Part shown: piece after piece, positions 33,814 to 42,291 of the stretch
Numbering within the stretch: the stretch's first letter is position 1
Layout of the letters: each line of letters begins with the position of its first letter
NCBI RefSeq assembly: GCF_001717585.1
Contig: NZ_CP017042.1
Location: 124,001 to 188,000, forward strand
Direction: 5' to 3'
DNA: 64,000 nucleotides
From: Selenomonas sp. oral taxon 920
GTDB lineage: Bacteria; Bacillota; Negativicutes; Selenomonadales; Selenomonadaceae
Position numbers and translations under genes: made by a program
The notes under the pieces: model-generated
Told to the model about the DNA's origin: nothing
The model's database searches: none
What the model saw: only the letters and a program-made list of their open reading frames with translations

Positions 33814-34785
33814 CTATGGGACGATGACAACGCCCCAGCTCCGCGCACCGCCGTCACCGCGCACGGCATGGCGGCGCTCCTGCTCCGCCTTTCGTTCGGC
33901 GCGGCGCAGCCGCATCCAGAGGTCGTTGTCCGTCTTGTCCGAGGCGTCCCACGCACTCATGAGATCGTTCACCGCGTCCTCGTAGTCTCCTGCAGCGTAG
34001 TGGATCATGCCGCGGTACTCGTAGAGACGCCAGATGGGATAGGTACTGTTCGTGTGCGGTGTGCGCTCCGCCGCCGTGAAGTCCGCGAGGGCGAGCGCAC
34101 TGCTGTGCTGATCGTAGTAAGCGCGGCCGCGCAGCACGTACGCGTAGGCGCGTACATCACCCGTGACGCTCGGGTCTTGGAGGAGCAGCGAGAGATCGGC
34201 AATGGCGTGGTCGGTCTCGCCGCGCAGGATCATTGCCGCCGTATCGTCGAAGATGGCATTCTGCTTGTATGTCTCTGCAAGCTGTGCGCCGATCGCAGAT
34301 TTCTCCGCAGCATCTGCCCGCTCATAGCGTGCGAGGAGGGCATCGTTTTGCTGCTTCAGCTCGTCGCGCTCCTTCTGGAGACGCGCGATCTCAGCCTTGT
34401 TCTGGGCGAGCGCTCTGAGGTCGATCCCCTCCGCATCCACCGCGCAGACGAGGTGAACCCGGTAGCGCCATGCACCCCCAACGAGCTCGGGCGTTACCTC
34501 CTCGTGCAGGACGCGCAGGATGGCGGCGGCGACCGTGCGGATCTCATCGCGCGTCAGTGCCCAGCCCTGCACCTCGCTCGTACTCTCGATGTAGACACCT
34601 GCCTGCTCCGTCGCCGCACGCATTGCTTCGTTTCGTGCCGCATCACGGGCACTTTTCGGCGTGTCGTTGTCGCCCATCATATAGACGCCGTCCGCCTCGA
34701 TGATCTCGGGCGCGGCATATGCACCGCCGGGGACGACGGCGAGCATCAGCGCGCAGAGAGCTGCGCGCAGGATTTGTTTTAACAT
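33814..34785 (-). CDS. Secreted FlgT_N-like/TPR protein (paralogue 2)
   Basis: 323 residues, same architecture as the next gene: signal peptide, FlgT_N/LPP20-like domain (ARNEAMRAATEQAGVYIEST, LTRDEIRTVAAAIL), coiled coil (NKAEIARLQKERDELKQQN) and TPR-like helices (YAYVLRGRAYYDQHSSALA). It lacks the glycine-rich hydrophobic tail. The two arose by tandem duplication. The ATG at 34785 has GGGAG eight bases upstream. First gene of the leftward group. Confidence 0.75.
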   Translation of the reverse strand: MLKQILRAALCALMLAVVPGGAYAAPEIIEADGVYMMGDNDTPKSARDAARNEAMRAATEQAGVYIESTSEVQGWALTRDEIRTVAAAILRVLHEEVTPELVGGAWRYRVHLVCAVDAEGIDLRALAQNKAEIARLQKERDELKQQNDALLARYERADAAEKSAIGAQLAETYKQNAIFDDTAAMILRGETDHAIADLSLLLQDPSVTGDVRAYAYVLRGRAYYDQHSSALALADFTAAERTPHTNSTYPIWRLYEYRGMIHYAAGDYEDAVNDLMSAWDASDKTDNDLWMRLRRAERKAEQERRHAVRGDGGARSWGVVIVP

Positions 34786-34938
34786 TGCATTCACTCCCGT
34801 CCGTATTGTTCCAAAATGTGATTAAAGTACAGTGAAAAAAGGATTAGGCAGACGTTGAATTTATAGAGAAGAAAGAAGGAGTTTGCGAATGAAAATAGAA
34901 TTGTTAAAAGAGTGAGAGAGTTTGTGGAGGTGTATATA

Positions 34939-35463
34939 ATGAAACGGATTGCAGTACTGCTCCTCGGGCTGTTCGTGTTCGCGGCGTCATCGGTCGCGTT
35001 TGCGAACTATCCAACGTATTTGAACGGAAACCGCGACCTCATCCTCTGTGACGGGCACATGGGGATGGGCTACTACGTTGACCGTACGTCGCTCGTGGTG
35101 CAGAAGTATGAGCCGCCTCAGTACATCATTGCGGTGAATGTCGTCACGGCGGTCAGTGCGATTGGAGACGAGCGCGACTTCTATGCGGGCGGCAGGGGGA
35201 CGATCACGAATGTGCGCACGATGCGGTTCTTCTACAACTGGGATTTGCGCCAGATGTATGTGGGCCCTGTGGAAAACGACAACTGGCGCTTTATCCCGCC
35301 GACCGGCTCGTGGGCGGAAAACGGTGTCTCTATGCCGGCGGGCGAGATCGCATTCTACCTTGCCTATCATATGAAGTTTTATGGCAGCAAGCCCTTTTAC
35401 AACCAGTTTCTGAAGCGCGATGAGATGGTCTACAAGGACGATTTCTATACGCGGATTCCGTGA
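34939..35463 (+). CDS. Secreted protein of unknown function
   Basis: 174 residues with a signal peptide (about 1-22, ending AFA-N). The mature protein is rich in Tyr, Trp and Gly (GMGYYVDRTSLVVQ, MRFFYNWDLRQMYVG). It has the look of small exported Veillonellaceae proteins with a beta fold, but I recognise no family. TGGAGG precedes the ATG. Transcribed away from the TPR genes. Confidence 0.7.
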   Translation: MKRIAVLLLGLFVFAASSVAFANYPTYLNGNRDLILCDGHMGMGYYVDRTSLVVQKYEPPQYIIAVNVVTAVSAIGDERDFYAGGRGTITNVRTMRFFYNWDLRQMYVGPVENDNWRFIPPTGSWAENGVSMPAGEIAFYLAYHMKFYGSKPFYNQFLKRDEMVYKDDFYTRIP

Positions 35464-35528
35464 GTGCGCTGTGCTCTGTCATCATGCGGAGATCGGGCTT
35501 TCCATATGAAAAAATATTTTTAATGGGG

Positions 35529-35557
35529 TTGACAGGAACGCCGCCCTCGGGTATAAT
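35529..35557 (+). promoter_or_regulatory. Promoter of tRNA-Thr
   Basis: Perfect consensus: TTGACA, 17 bases, TATAAT. Confidence 0.9.
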
Positions 35558-35582
35558 TCCACTATCGCTTATGAGGCGGTAT

Positions 35583-35658
35583 GCTGATTTAGCTCAGTTG
35601 GTAGAGCAGCTCATTCGTAATGAGCAGGTCGTAGGTTCAAGTCCTATAATCAGCTCCA
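35583..35658 (+). tRNA. tRNA-Thr (anticodon CGT)
   Basis: 76 bases with an encoded CCA end. Acceptor GCTGATT/AATCAGC, D arm AGCTCAGTTGGTAGAGC, anticodon loop TTCGTAA (anticodon CGT, reads ACG), T arm AGGTTCAAGTCCT. Strong promoter before it and terminator after it. Confidence 0.95.
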
Positions 35659-35666
35659 TTTGAAAT

Positions 35667-35696
35667 AAAAGACTTCCGAGTGTTCGGAAGTCTTTT
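35667..35696 (+). terminator. Terminator of tRNA-Thr
   Basis: AAAAGACTTCCGA paired with TCGGAAGTCTTTT, loop of four. Confidence 0.9.
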
Positions 35697-35780
35697 CTGT
35701 ATCTGTGTGCAGGAAACAGGCGCGTGCAGGGATGTAGGAGGCAGAGGTCAAGCGGAGTCGGCGGACGGAGGAGTTTTGCA

Positions 35781-36656
35781 ATGCAGGGGCAGGGACGTGT
35801 CTATTTCTATGCGGTCAGTGCGGTCGTGATCTGGTCGACAACGGCGGCGCTGGTAAAGAGTCTCCTCTCGACGATTCCAACGTATGAGGCGCTCTTTCTG
35901 AGCAGTTTCGCCGCAAGCTTGTTCCTGGTCGGGATGCAGCTGGTGCGCGACGGTGGGCGCGTGTTTCGCACCTATGACATACGCAGCTATGCGGCGATGG
36001 TGGGGCTGGGCTTCCTCGGGCTTTTCCTCTATTCGGGGCTTTACTACTATGGTCTGACGCAGCTGACCTCGCAGGAGGCCTGCATTCTCAACTTCCTCTG
36101 GCCGATGATGATCGTCATCTTTGCGGCACTCCTTCTCGGGGAGCGGATCACGGTGCGCATCGCCGCTGCGCTGCTCCTCTCGTTCTCCGGCGTGGTGGTA
36201 CTCACCCTCGGCGGGGAGGGCATTGCCGAGGGGAATGGGCTGTTCGGTGCCGCCGCCTGCATCCTGGCGGCGCTTTGTTACGGTCTTTTCTGCGTGCTGA
36301 ACAAGCGGCGGAACATCGACCAGACGGTGATGATGATTATGGCATGGGGAACGACGGCGTTTTGCTCCCTGCCCGTGACACTTCTCACGGAGGTGTGGGT
36401 CACGCTCTCGTGGACACAGTGGCTTGGTCTCTTGTGGCTCGGCGTATTCATTGATGCCGTGGGCTATCTCTGGTGGGCGATGGCATTACAGGGGGCGCGG
36501 AACTCGGCTATGGTCGCCAACCTCGCCTACTTCGTGCCACTCCTCTCGCTCGTCGTCTCTGCCATAACGCTTGGTGAGGAGATGAGCAGCGCGGCGTTCC
36601 TCGCCCTCGTGCTCATCATGGGCGGGATTCTGCTGCAGAATGTGCGGCGGAGGTAG
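35781..36656 (+). CDS. EamA/DMT family transporter
   Basis: 291 residues with ten membrane segments in two EamA repeats (WSTTAALVKSLL in the first, LCYGLFCVLNKRR opening the second). The drug/metabolite transporter superfamily exports amino acids and other small metabolites; the substrate cannot be read from sequence. CGGAGGAG precedes the ATG at 35781. Its last 41 bases overlap the end of the convergent gene 36616-37341. Confidence 0.88.
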   Translation: MQGQGRVYFYAVSAVVIWSTTAALVKSLLSTIPTYEALFLSSFAASLFLVGMQLVRDGGRVFRTYDIRSYAAMVGLGFLGLFLYSGLYYYGLTQLTSQEACILNFLWPMMIVIFAALLLGERITVRIAAALLLSFSGVVVLTLGGEGIAEGNGLFGAAACILAALCYGLFCVLNKRRNIDQTVMMIMAWGTTAFCSLPVTLLTEVWVTLSWTQWLGLLWLGVFIDAVGYLWWAMALQGARNSAMVANLAYFVPLLSLVVSAITLGEEMSSAAFLALVLIMGGILLQNVRRR

Positions 36657-37341
36657 GGGGTTCTTTTATGTCGGTGCTGATTTTTGCAGAGGCTAGGAGG
36701 TCATCTCCGTGATCGGCAATCGTATTGTCGTGCGCGTCATAGACCAACTGGACGAGCCAGATATTGTCTTTATCAGAGAGAAAAAGTCCGTCTGCGATTA
36801 CGTCCCGTCCGTTTTTCCGCATATACATGCTGAACCGATGTGCCGGATTGCCGCTTTGTATCAGTGATTCGTTACGGCGCACCTCCCAGACACGCGCCTT
36901 TTCCGGAGCTGTCACACTGTCCCTAAAGCCTGCAATTGTCGCGTTAAATCGCTGTTCGATGGTGGATTCCCGTTCTGCAGAAGACGGCAGGAAATGGGAG
37001 ACCGTTACAACGAGCGGCAGAGGAGCACCGTCATTTTGAAAGGAAGGGTTGATAAAAGTAGTGGGGCTTGTGTAGCTGGGATGGTAGGAGAATGGCTGCG
37101 TGTATTGCGGAAGATTCATCGTCAGGACAGCGTCGTTGTGGTGAAATTTTGTTTCTTTTACACGGAGCAGAGAACGCAACGCAGCACCATCTTCTGCTGA
37201 TGTTGCTAATAATATGGAGTCCGTATCCTGCTCTATCCGTAATCCTGCTGTATCAATATCGGGCTTCATTTCTGCCGAGACGGTCGGCATGAACAGGAGT
37301 ACGGCGCAGATGGTCAGTGCATAGATTGTTTTGATGGACAT
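36616..37341 (-). CDS. Secreted protein, member A of a local paralogue family
   Basis: 241 residues with a signal peptide (about 1-23, ending VSA-E). It has the type 2 module of the local family: a strand-rich start (AVLTMNLPQYTQPF), PLPLVVTVSHFLP, VRRNESLIQSGNPAHRFSMY and DNIWLVQLVYDA. This order resembles small DcrB/PsbP/Mog1-like folds, an inference from pattern only. Its 3' end overlaps the EamA gene by 41 bases. A paralogue fragment lies directly upstream (37455-37640). Confidence 0.7.
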   Translation of the reverse strand: MSIKTIYALTICAVLLFMPTVSAEMKPDIDTAGLRIEQDTDSILLATSAEDGAALRSLLRVKETKFHHNDAVLTMNLPQYTQPFSYHPSYTSPTTFINPSFQNDGAPLPLVVTVSHFLPSSAERESTIEQRFNATIAGFRDSVTAPEKARVWEVRRNESLIQSGNPAHRFSMYMRKNGRDVIADGLFLSDKDNIWLVQLVYDAHDNTIADHGDDLLASAKISTDIKEPPTSAAHSAAESRP

Positions 37342-37371
37342 AACAGGCTTCCTTTCGTGTGCCCCGGGAAC

Positions 37372-37430
37372 CACGGCTGAAATGAAGGCGGTTGATTGGC
37401 GCAGACTTTTTCGTCCAAATGAGGTGGGCA
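37372..37430 (-). repeat. Duplicated upstream segment, copy 1
   Basis: About 60 bases (GCTGAAATGAAGGCGGTTGA and following, through TTTTCGTCCAAATGAGGTGG) upstream of member A that recur with about 85 percent identity at 39049-39106 upstream of member C. They mark a duplication of gene plus upstream region. Confidence 0.7.
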
Positions 37431-37454
37431 ACTGGACACGTGCTTCCCTTTCGG

Positions 37455-37640
37455 TGATCCATGTATCTGTCTTGCCGCGGATGAGCAGGATCTCAGTGAT
37501 GATGTTTTGGCCATGATGGAGAGCCCGCACGGTCAGCCGCCGTGCAGGACAGCCGCTTTGATGTTGGAATTCGTCGCGGAGAATTTTTCTCGCTTCCCTG
37601 CGGGGAGGTCAGAATGCCATGGATCAGCACGGCGGCATGA
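37455..37640 (-). pseudogene. Remnant of a member-D-like paralogue
   Basis: Reading leftward, AVLIH is joined directly to GILTSPQGSEK, whereas member D has about 29 residues between them. A base is then lost in the AAAAA run (GAGAAAAATTCTCCGC), after which the frame HGQNIITEILLIRGKTDTWI matches the C-terminal part of member D. An internal deletion plus a frameshift make this a dead fragment left by recombination. Confidence 0.75.
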
Positions 37641-37671
37641 GCGCTGAGACTGCGGCGGTGGAAGCTCCTGT

Positions 37672-38304
37672 TTACTTCGATGTGCGCGGTGCGCTGAAGA
37701 TAGAGACCCTCCCGGGCGAAGCGGATGTGAGGATGGTGTCGATGCTCTCACCGAGTTCTTTCTCGCTCGGCGCGGATGTGTAGACGGCCTCGATGTTCCA
37801 CTCACCGCGGTCCGTGAGGATGATCAGCGTGTCGTAGATCGTCTGCGATGCATCGCCTTCGGTGTGGACTTGCGTCAGACGTCTTGCCAGGCGGCCGTCG
37901 ATGGTGAGTGCCTCGTCGCGTGTGGCCTGCGTGCCTGTGGGACGCGCATGCTCCTTGGTGTAGCGGGCAGCGCTCTTTTTCAGCTGTTTGGGGCTCGTCG
38001 AATCATACTGAGCGGTGCCGGTCGGGTTGGCGAAGGGAATGTGCGTGACCCGCAGCGTCAGGGTGCGATCTTTGTATGCACCTTGGAAGCGCTCGCAGGA
38101 AAAGACCTGCTGACCGGTCTCCTTCCGCTCCGATTTGAACTCGCCGGGCGGGAGCACGAGCTCCAGTGCATCACCGAGGTCCGTGAACGTTGACGTGCGC
38201 AGCTCGAGCAGCAGCGGATTGAGCGCGACCTCTGCGTGTGCCGTTCCGGCAAGCAGAAAGAGCATGAGGATCAGAATGTGTACAAGAAATTTTCGGCTGA
38301 ACAT
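37672..38304 (-). CDS. Secreted protein, member B of the local paralogue family
   Basis: 210 residues with a signal peptide (about 1-24, ending AHA-E). It carries the type 1 module: LGDALELVLPPGEFKSE, QVFSCERFQGAYKDR, LTIDGRLARRLTQVHTE, then ILTDRGEWNIEAVYTS and GESIDTILTS. The closing helix after a strand pair fits DcrB/PsbP-like periplasmic proteins. AAAGGAGG precedes the ATG. Confidence 0.7.
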   Translation of the reverse strand: MFSRKFLVHILILMLFLLAGTAHAEVALNPLLLELRTSTFTDLGDALELVLPPGEFKSERKETGQQVFSCERFQGAYKDRTLTLRVTHIPFANPTGTAQYDSTSPKQLKKSAARYTKEHARPTGTQATRDEALTIDGRLARRLTQVHTEGDASQTIYDTLIILTDRGEWNIEAVYTSAPSEKELGESIDTILTSASPGRVSIFSAPRTSK

Positions 38305-38366
38305 GGGAACGACCTCCTTTGCATATGCGTACTGCCTCCGATAGGAACAGCACGCGGATGTGGATA

Positions 38367-39023
38367 TTATTTTTCTTCGCTTTTGCTGATCGTTACGGTA
38401 GATAGAAGACTGTCTGCGTGGTAGGGGATGATCGGATCACTGGTGTCGTACATCAGCTGGATGCTCCATATGTCGTCTTTGAAGGAAAGAAACAGGGTGT
38501 CTGTGATGATTTCCCGTCCGTTTACCAATGATCGTATCGTTAGTCGTCGTACCGGAGAACCGTTTTGCTGCAGGGATTCATTGCGCTGTAGTTCCTTCTC
38601 TTGCAGCTTTGCAGATGTCATGATGCTGTCGAGAAATCCCGCAGCTATTTCGTCCAAGCATTGGTCCGCCGTTTTTGAGGCCGCGTCGCACGCAGGAAAG
38701 AAGTGGGTGAGTAACATGGCCAACGCCAGAGGCGTTTTGTAGTAGTTCGCGAATTGATTGTTGATAAAGACGGTGTCGCCGTTGCGAAGATGCTGTTGGA
38801 CGAACGGTGTATTCGTCGAGGGGATGTCCATCGTTAGGACAGAGCCGCGGTCGTGGAATTCGCCGATTTTGACGGACATAACGGGGATGGTCGGTGCAGG
38901 GAGATGACGTACCTCCTCCGATGTCGGCTCTGCACTGGCGTATGACTGGATTTCCGCATGCACCGGTGCGCAGACAAAAAAACATAGGAACGCAAGACAT
39001 AGCAGCATTATTTGTCGGAACAT
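38367..39023 (-). CDS. Secreted protein, member C of the local paralogue family
   Basis: 218 residues with a signal peptide (about 1-23, ending VHA-E). Type 2 module: FHDRGSVLTMDIPSTNTPF, KTPLALAMLLTHFFP, LQRNESLQQNGSPVRRLTI, DTLFLSFKDDIWSIQLMY. It is most like member A and the second half of member D. The upstream 60 bases match those of member A. Confidence 0.7.
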   Translation of the reverse strand: MFRQIMLLCLAFLCFFVCAPVHAEIQSYASAEPTSEEVRHLPAPTIPVMSVKIGEFHDRGSVLTMDIPSTNTPFVQQHLRNGDTVFINNQFANYYKTPLALAMLLTHFFPACDAASKTADQCLDEIAAGFLDSIMTSAKLQEKELQRNESLQQNGSPVRRLTIRSLVNGREIITDTLFLSFKDDIWSIQLMYDTSDPIIPYHADSLLSTVTISKSEEK

Positions 39024-39048
39024 TTACGATTCCTTTCTCTAACGAAAC

Positions 39049-39106
39049 GCAGCTGAAATGGCGTCGGTTGATTGGCACAGACGTTTTCGTCCGAATGAGG
39101 TGGAAA
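39049..39106 (-). repeat. Duplicated upstream segment, copy 2
   Basis: Counterpart of 37372-37430. The rest of the spacer 39024-39210 shows no gene. Confidence 0.7.
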
Positions 39107-39210
39107 AAGGGACGCACAGCAAGGGCTGTGTGGAGAATTTTCCGTCGAATCATGGAAAAACGTGTCAAGGGCGGCTGCCTAAATGTATTTGTGATTTTCT
39201 TGGCAGGTTC

Positions 39211-40392
39211 CTATGCGCCGATTTTTATGGAGGATAAGAGAACGGGGACAAGCTCCGCCAGGACCGTGTCCTCTGCATAAAAGGTCAGCTCTGCGATCCA
39301 TGTATCTGTCTTGCCGCGGATGAGCAGGATCTCGGTGATGATGTTTTGACCTTGATAGTGCGCCTGCACAGTCAGCTGCCGTGCAGGGCAGCCGTTTTGG
39401 GATTGGACGTCGTCGCGGAGGATCTTTTTCTCGCTTCCCTGCGGGGAGGTCAGGATGCCTTGGGTCAGCAGCGTCGTTTGTTCGTTCAGGCGCTCCTCCA
39501 TGGATCCGCTCGTTTGCTCTGCGTCCGTATCGGGCGTATGGATCAGCACGGCGGACAGGGCAAGAGGCGTGTCATCGTGTGAGAAGCGGTTGCTGGTGAA
39601 GAATGTGCCCTCCGTGCGCGAGGTGTCGACGGAAAACGGCACCCCAGAGCTTGGCAGCTGCATTGTGAGAGTGCTGCCGCGGTCGCGGAGTGTTGTCGTA
39701 CTGAGCGCGGGGGAAGATACATCGCCGTTCTCAGCGGCTCTCTTTGTGAACTCGACGGGCTGTATGCCGTCCATGTGAACGCGAGGCACTGTCGCCTCGG
39801 CAGAGCTGAGTTTGACAGAGGTCAGTATTGTGTCGATACGCCTTTCCTGCTGTGCGCTCGGGGCGTGGCACAATATACTGATGCGCCAGATCCTCCCCTC
39901 GTCGGCAATGAAGAGAAAGTCACGCCGCGCAGCACCCCCGTTATAGGAGAGGCTGATCATCCATGCAGGATGTTTGTCCTGTGGGAGCAAATATTCACGG
40001 ATGATGCGGGGGGCGGAATTGGACGCGGGGATGGTGGAAATAAAATTATGCGCATAGTCGGAGAGCTGATTTATCGTATCGCCGTCCTTGGAAAAGGCGG
40101 AATTTGCTTCGCAGGAGATTCCAATGTAGAGGGCATCACGGGCATCCCCTGACGAGAATGTGTTTCCGACAAATCCAAAATCGTTTCCCTCCGATTTCGT
40201 CGAAAAACGTCCCAGCTGGCAGTATTCGAGCGGCGGCAGCTCGATTGTGAGGCATGTGCCGAATCCCTCCAGTGTCGTTGCCTGCAGAGATGCTGCCCCC
40301 GGGGTGGTCTCTGTCTTTTCCTGTGCCGAGACCGTTGCCGCAGCGAGGAGAAGAGCGCAGACGGTCACTGCGAGAATCTTTCTGATGGACAT
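39211..40392 (-). CDS. Secreted two-module protein, member D of the local paralogue family
   Basis: 393 residues with a signal peptide (about 1-23, ending VSA-Q). It joins both modules found singly in its neighbours: type 1 (LEGFGTCLTIELPPLEYCQL, FGFVGNTFSSGD, IDTILTSVKL; about 35-205) and type 2 (LRDRGSTLTMQLPSSGVPF, ALSAVLIHTPD, QAHYQGQNIITEILLIRGK; about 230-393). It is either the ancestor split into single-module genes or a fusion of them. AAGGTGG precedes the ATG at 40392. Confidence 0.72.
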   Translation of the reverse strand: MSIRKILAVTVCALLLAAATVSAQEKTETTPGAASLQATTLEGFGTCLTIELPPLEYCQLGRFSTKSEGNDFGFVGNTFSSGDARDALYIGISCEANSAFSKDGDTINQLSDYAHNFISTIPASNSAPRIIREYLLPQDKHPAWMISLSYNGGAARRDFLFIADEGRIWRISILCHAPSAQQERRIDTILTSVKLSSAEATVPRVHMDGIQPVEFTKRAAENGDVSSPALSTTTLRDRGSTLTMQLPSSGVPFSVDTSRTEGTFFTSNRFSHDDTPLALSAVLIHTPDTDAEQTSGSMEERLNEQTTLLTQGILTSPQGSEKKILRDDVQSQNGCPARQLTVQAHYQGQNIITEILLIRGKTDTWIAELTFYAEDTVLAELVPVLLSSIKIGA

Positions 40393-40453
40393 GGAAACCA
40401 CCTTGTTTTGTGTCTGATGATGCTGTGCGCGCGCCGTACGCTTGGTGTTCGAA

Positions 40454-41188
40454 TCAGTGTACCTCCGGCAGCGCCGCATGCAGCACATCACCGATCGGCT
40501 CGCGGATGACGAGCTCGGCACGGCTGTCTGCACGCGTCTCGCTCTTGTTGATGAGGATGAGATGTTCGCCGCGGAAGTAGTCGATCAGCCCCGCTGCGGG
40601 ATAGACAATGAGGGACGTGCCGCCGATGATGAGCGTGTCCGCCGCGCGGATCGCCGTGACCGCGCCCTCGATGGTGTCATTGTCGAGACTCTCCTCGTAT
40701 AAGACCACATCGGGACGAACCATGCCCCCGCAGCTGCAGTGCGGGATGGGGCGATGGTGGAGGATGTAGTCGAGCTCGTAATGTGCTCCGCAGTCCATGC
40801 AGTGAGCACGGCGGATCGAGCCGTGCAGCTCGTAGACCGTCTGTGAGCCCGCCGCCTGATGGAGTCCGTCGATGTTCTGTGTCACCACCGCCGCGAGAAT
40901 GCCGCGCCGCTCCAACTCAGCGAGCGCATAGTGCCCCGGATTCGGATCCGCTGCGAGGTAGACAAAGCGCCGCCGGTAGAAGTCGAAGAACTCCTCCGGA
41001 TGCGCCATGAGAAAGCTGTGCGACGCCATCTGCTCGGGACTGAACTCCTGATGCAGCGTCTCGCTGTATATTCCGCCCGCGCTGCGAAAGTCGGGAATGC
41101 CCGACTCGGTTGACATGCCCGCCCCGCCGAAAAAGACCGCGTGGCGGCTGTTCTCTAGGATTTCTTTGAGTCTTGCGATCTTGTCCAT
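40454..41188 (-). CDS. cobB: Sir2-family NAD-dependent protein deacylase
   Basis: 244 residues. NAD site GAGMSTESGIPDFRS (about 22-36), TQNIDGLHQAAG, the catalytic His in ELHGS, and a four-cysteine zinc site (CMDCG and CSCGG). It removes acyl groups from lysines and yields nicotinamide. It lacks the Tyr/Arg pair (AXXXXYXXR) of desuccinylases as far as I can see, so deacetylase activity is the simplest reading. AGGAGG precedes the ATG. It is placed inside the paralogue family but is not related to it. Confidence 0.92.
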   Translation of the reverse strand: MDKIARLKEILENSRHAVFFGGAGMSTESGIPDFRSAGGIYSETLHQEFSPEQMASHSFLMAHPEEFFDFYRRRFVYLAADPNPGHYALAELERRGILAAVVTQNIDGLHQAAGSQTVYELHGSIRRAHCMDCGAHYELDYILHHRPIPHCSCGGMVRPDVVLYEESLDNDTIEGAVTAIRAADTLIIGGTSLIVYPAAGLIDYFRGEHLILINKSETRADSRAELVIREPIGDVLHAALPEVH

Positions 41189-41301
41189 GGGAGGCCTCCT
41201 TTTATTTTGCAGAATTATGGTTCAAAATCCTTGATGGGATGAAATCCCTCAAAGCGCATGGCGGCTTTTTCATCCGATGCGCGCGGGGGGCGATGGGCGA
41301 A

Positions 41302-41958
41302 TTATTCCTCGAAAGATTTTGTCGGCTGGAATCCGTCGAAGTGGATCACGGGCTCTGTTGCATTTGAACGATCAATTTTTATGGAGGAGAATATCGTATC
41401 GATACGTGTACTCTGTTGTGGTTCCAGGATATAATAGAGGATGTCAATGCGCCACTCCCTGTTGTCGGCAGCAACAAAGAGAAGGTCGCGTCGAATGGCT
41501 TCGTTTTCATGTGTGATTCGAATCAGTCGTGCAGGGTGTCCGTCCTGTGACAGGGATATATCTTGGGAGATATGAGAGGATTTTGATTTGAGCATAGGCA
41601 TGTTGGCAATAAAGCGGTCCACATTTTCATTGAGACGGTCGACGGCAGTTTTATGTGCAGACGATGCTGGGAAATTCTCGCTTGTGATGCCGAGGTAGAG
41701 TTCTCTTGTGCTGTCTGAGGCGGGGAATGTGTTCCCGATAAATCCAAACCCGTCACCGGGGGACGGCGAAAATACGCCAATGCGATAGGCTTCGATCGGC
41801 GGCAGTAATATTGTGAATCGTGTGCCGAACCCTTCAAGTATTGCCGCCTCCAGCGGTGCTGTCCAGGGCTCTGTGTTCTCTTTGTTTTCTGCCGATGCTG
41901 TCGATACCAGAAGGGAAACCGTGCATATGGCTGACATGAGAATCTTTTTGATGGACAT
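41302..41958 (-). CDS. Secreted protein, member E of the local paralogue family
   Basis: 218 residues with a signal peptide (about 1-23, ending ASA-E). Type 1 module close to the first half of member D: LEGFGTRFTILLPPIEAYRI, FGFIGNTFPASD, LYLGITSEN, ILYYILEP and IDTIFSSIKI. GAGGAGG precedes the ATG at 41958. It has its own promoter on the minus strand (TTGCAT 42045-42040, 17 bases, TAGAAT 42022-42017), which occupies the place where an antitoxin RNA would lie beside the orphan toxin gene. Confidence 0.72.
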   Translation of the reverse strand: MSIKKILMSAICTVSLLVSTASAENKENTEPWTAPLEAAILEGFGTRFTILLPPIEAYRIGVFSPSPGDGFGFIGNTFPASDSTRELYLGITSENFPASSAHKTAVDRLNENVDRFIANMPMLKSKSSHISQDISLSQDGHPARLIRITHENEAIRRDLLFVAADNREWRIDILYYILEPQQSTRIDTIFSSIKIDRSNATEPVIHFDGFQPTKSFEE

Positions 41959-42063
41959 GAAATCCTCCTCTGATACACTTCCATGTGTGTTATTTTCCTG
42001 CACCCTTACCATATACATTCTACCGAAAGTAGGGGCGAAATGCAATGCGCTCATGCAGCAGAA

Positions 42064-42153
42064 TCAAAAACGGCGCATCTCCACGATGAGACACGCTGTT
42101 CCTACGAGCATTATTGCCGCAATCAAAAGTGACAGCCTTTCAAAAAGCGTCAC
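42064..42153 (-). CDS. Orphan small hydrophobic toxin-like peptide (TA family member 2)
   Basis: 29 residues, (M)TLFERLSLLIAAIMLVG and then TACLIVEMRRF. The N-terminus matches the other three members; the C-terminus is different and basic. The GTG start at 42153 is set by GGGAGG eight bases before it, again inside a CTCCC/GGGAG hairpin. Extended -10-like TATAAT at 42213-42208. Unlike the others, no consensus promoter or GAACCG/CGGTTC terminator faces it, so no antitoxin RNA is visible. Perhaps inactive or domesticated. Confidence 0.6.
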   Translation of the reverse strand: MTLFERLSLLIAAIMLVGTACLIVEMRRF

Positions 42154-42240
42154 GTGCATCACCTCCCTAAAGGGAGCCCCCCCAACATTCATCAGCCGCT
42201 GGGTAATATTATAGTACATACTTTTGCTGCTTGGAAGCAC

Positions 42241-42277
42241 AAAAGAAGAGCAGACAGATTTTGTCTGCTCTTCTTTT
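42241..42277. terminator. Terminator of the TonB receptor operon
   Basis: AAAAGAAGAGCAGACA paired with TGTCTGCTCTTCTTTT; works on both strands. Confidence 0.9.
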
Positions 42278-42291
42278 ATTGCTGCGTATGG

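Noticed and set aside
35724-35780. Longer EamA start at 35724
   Set aside because: No Shine-Dalgarno there, while CGGAGGAG lies at good distance before 35781, and the extension is not hydrophobic.
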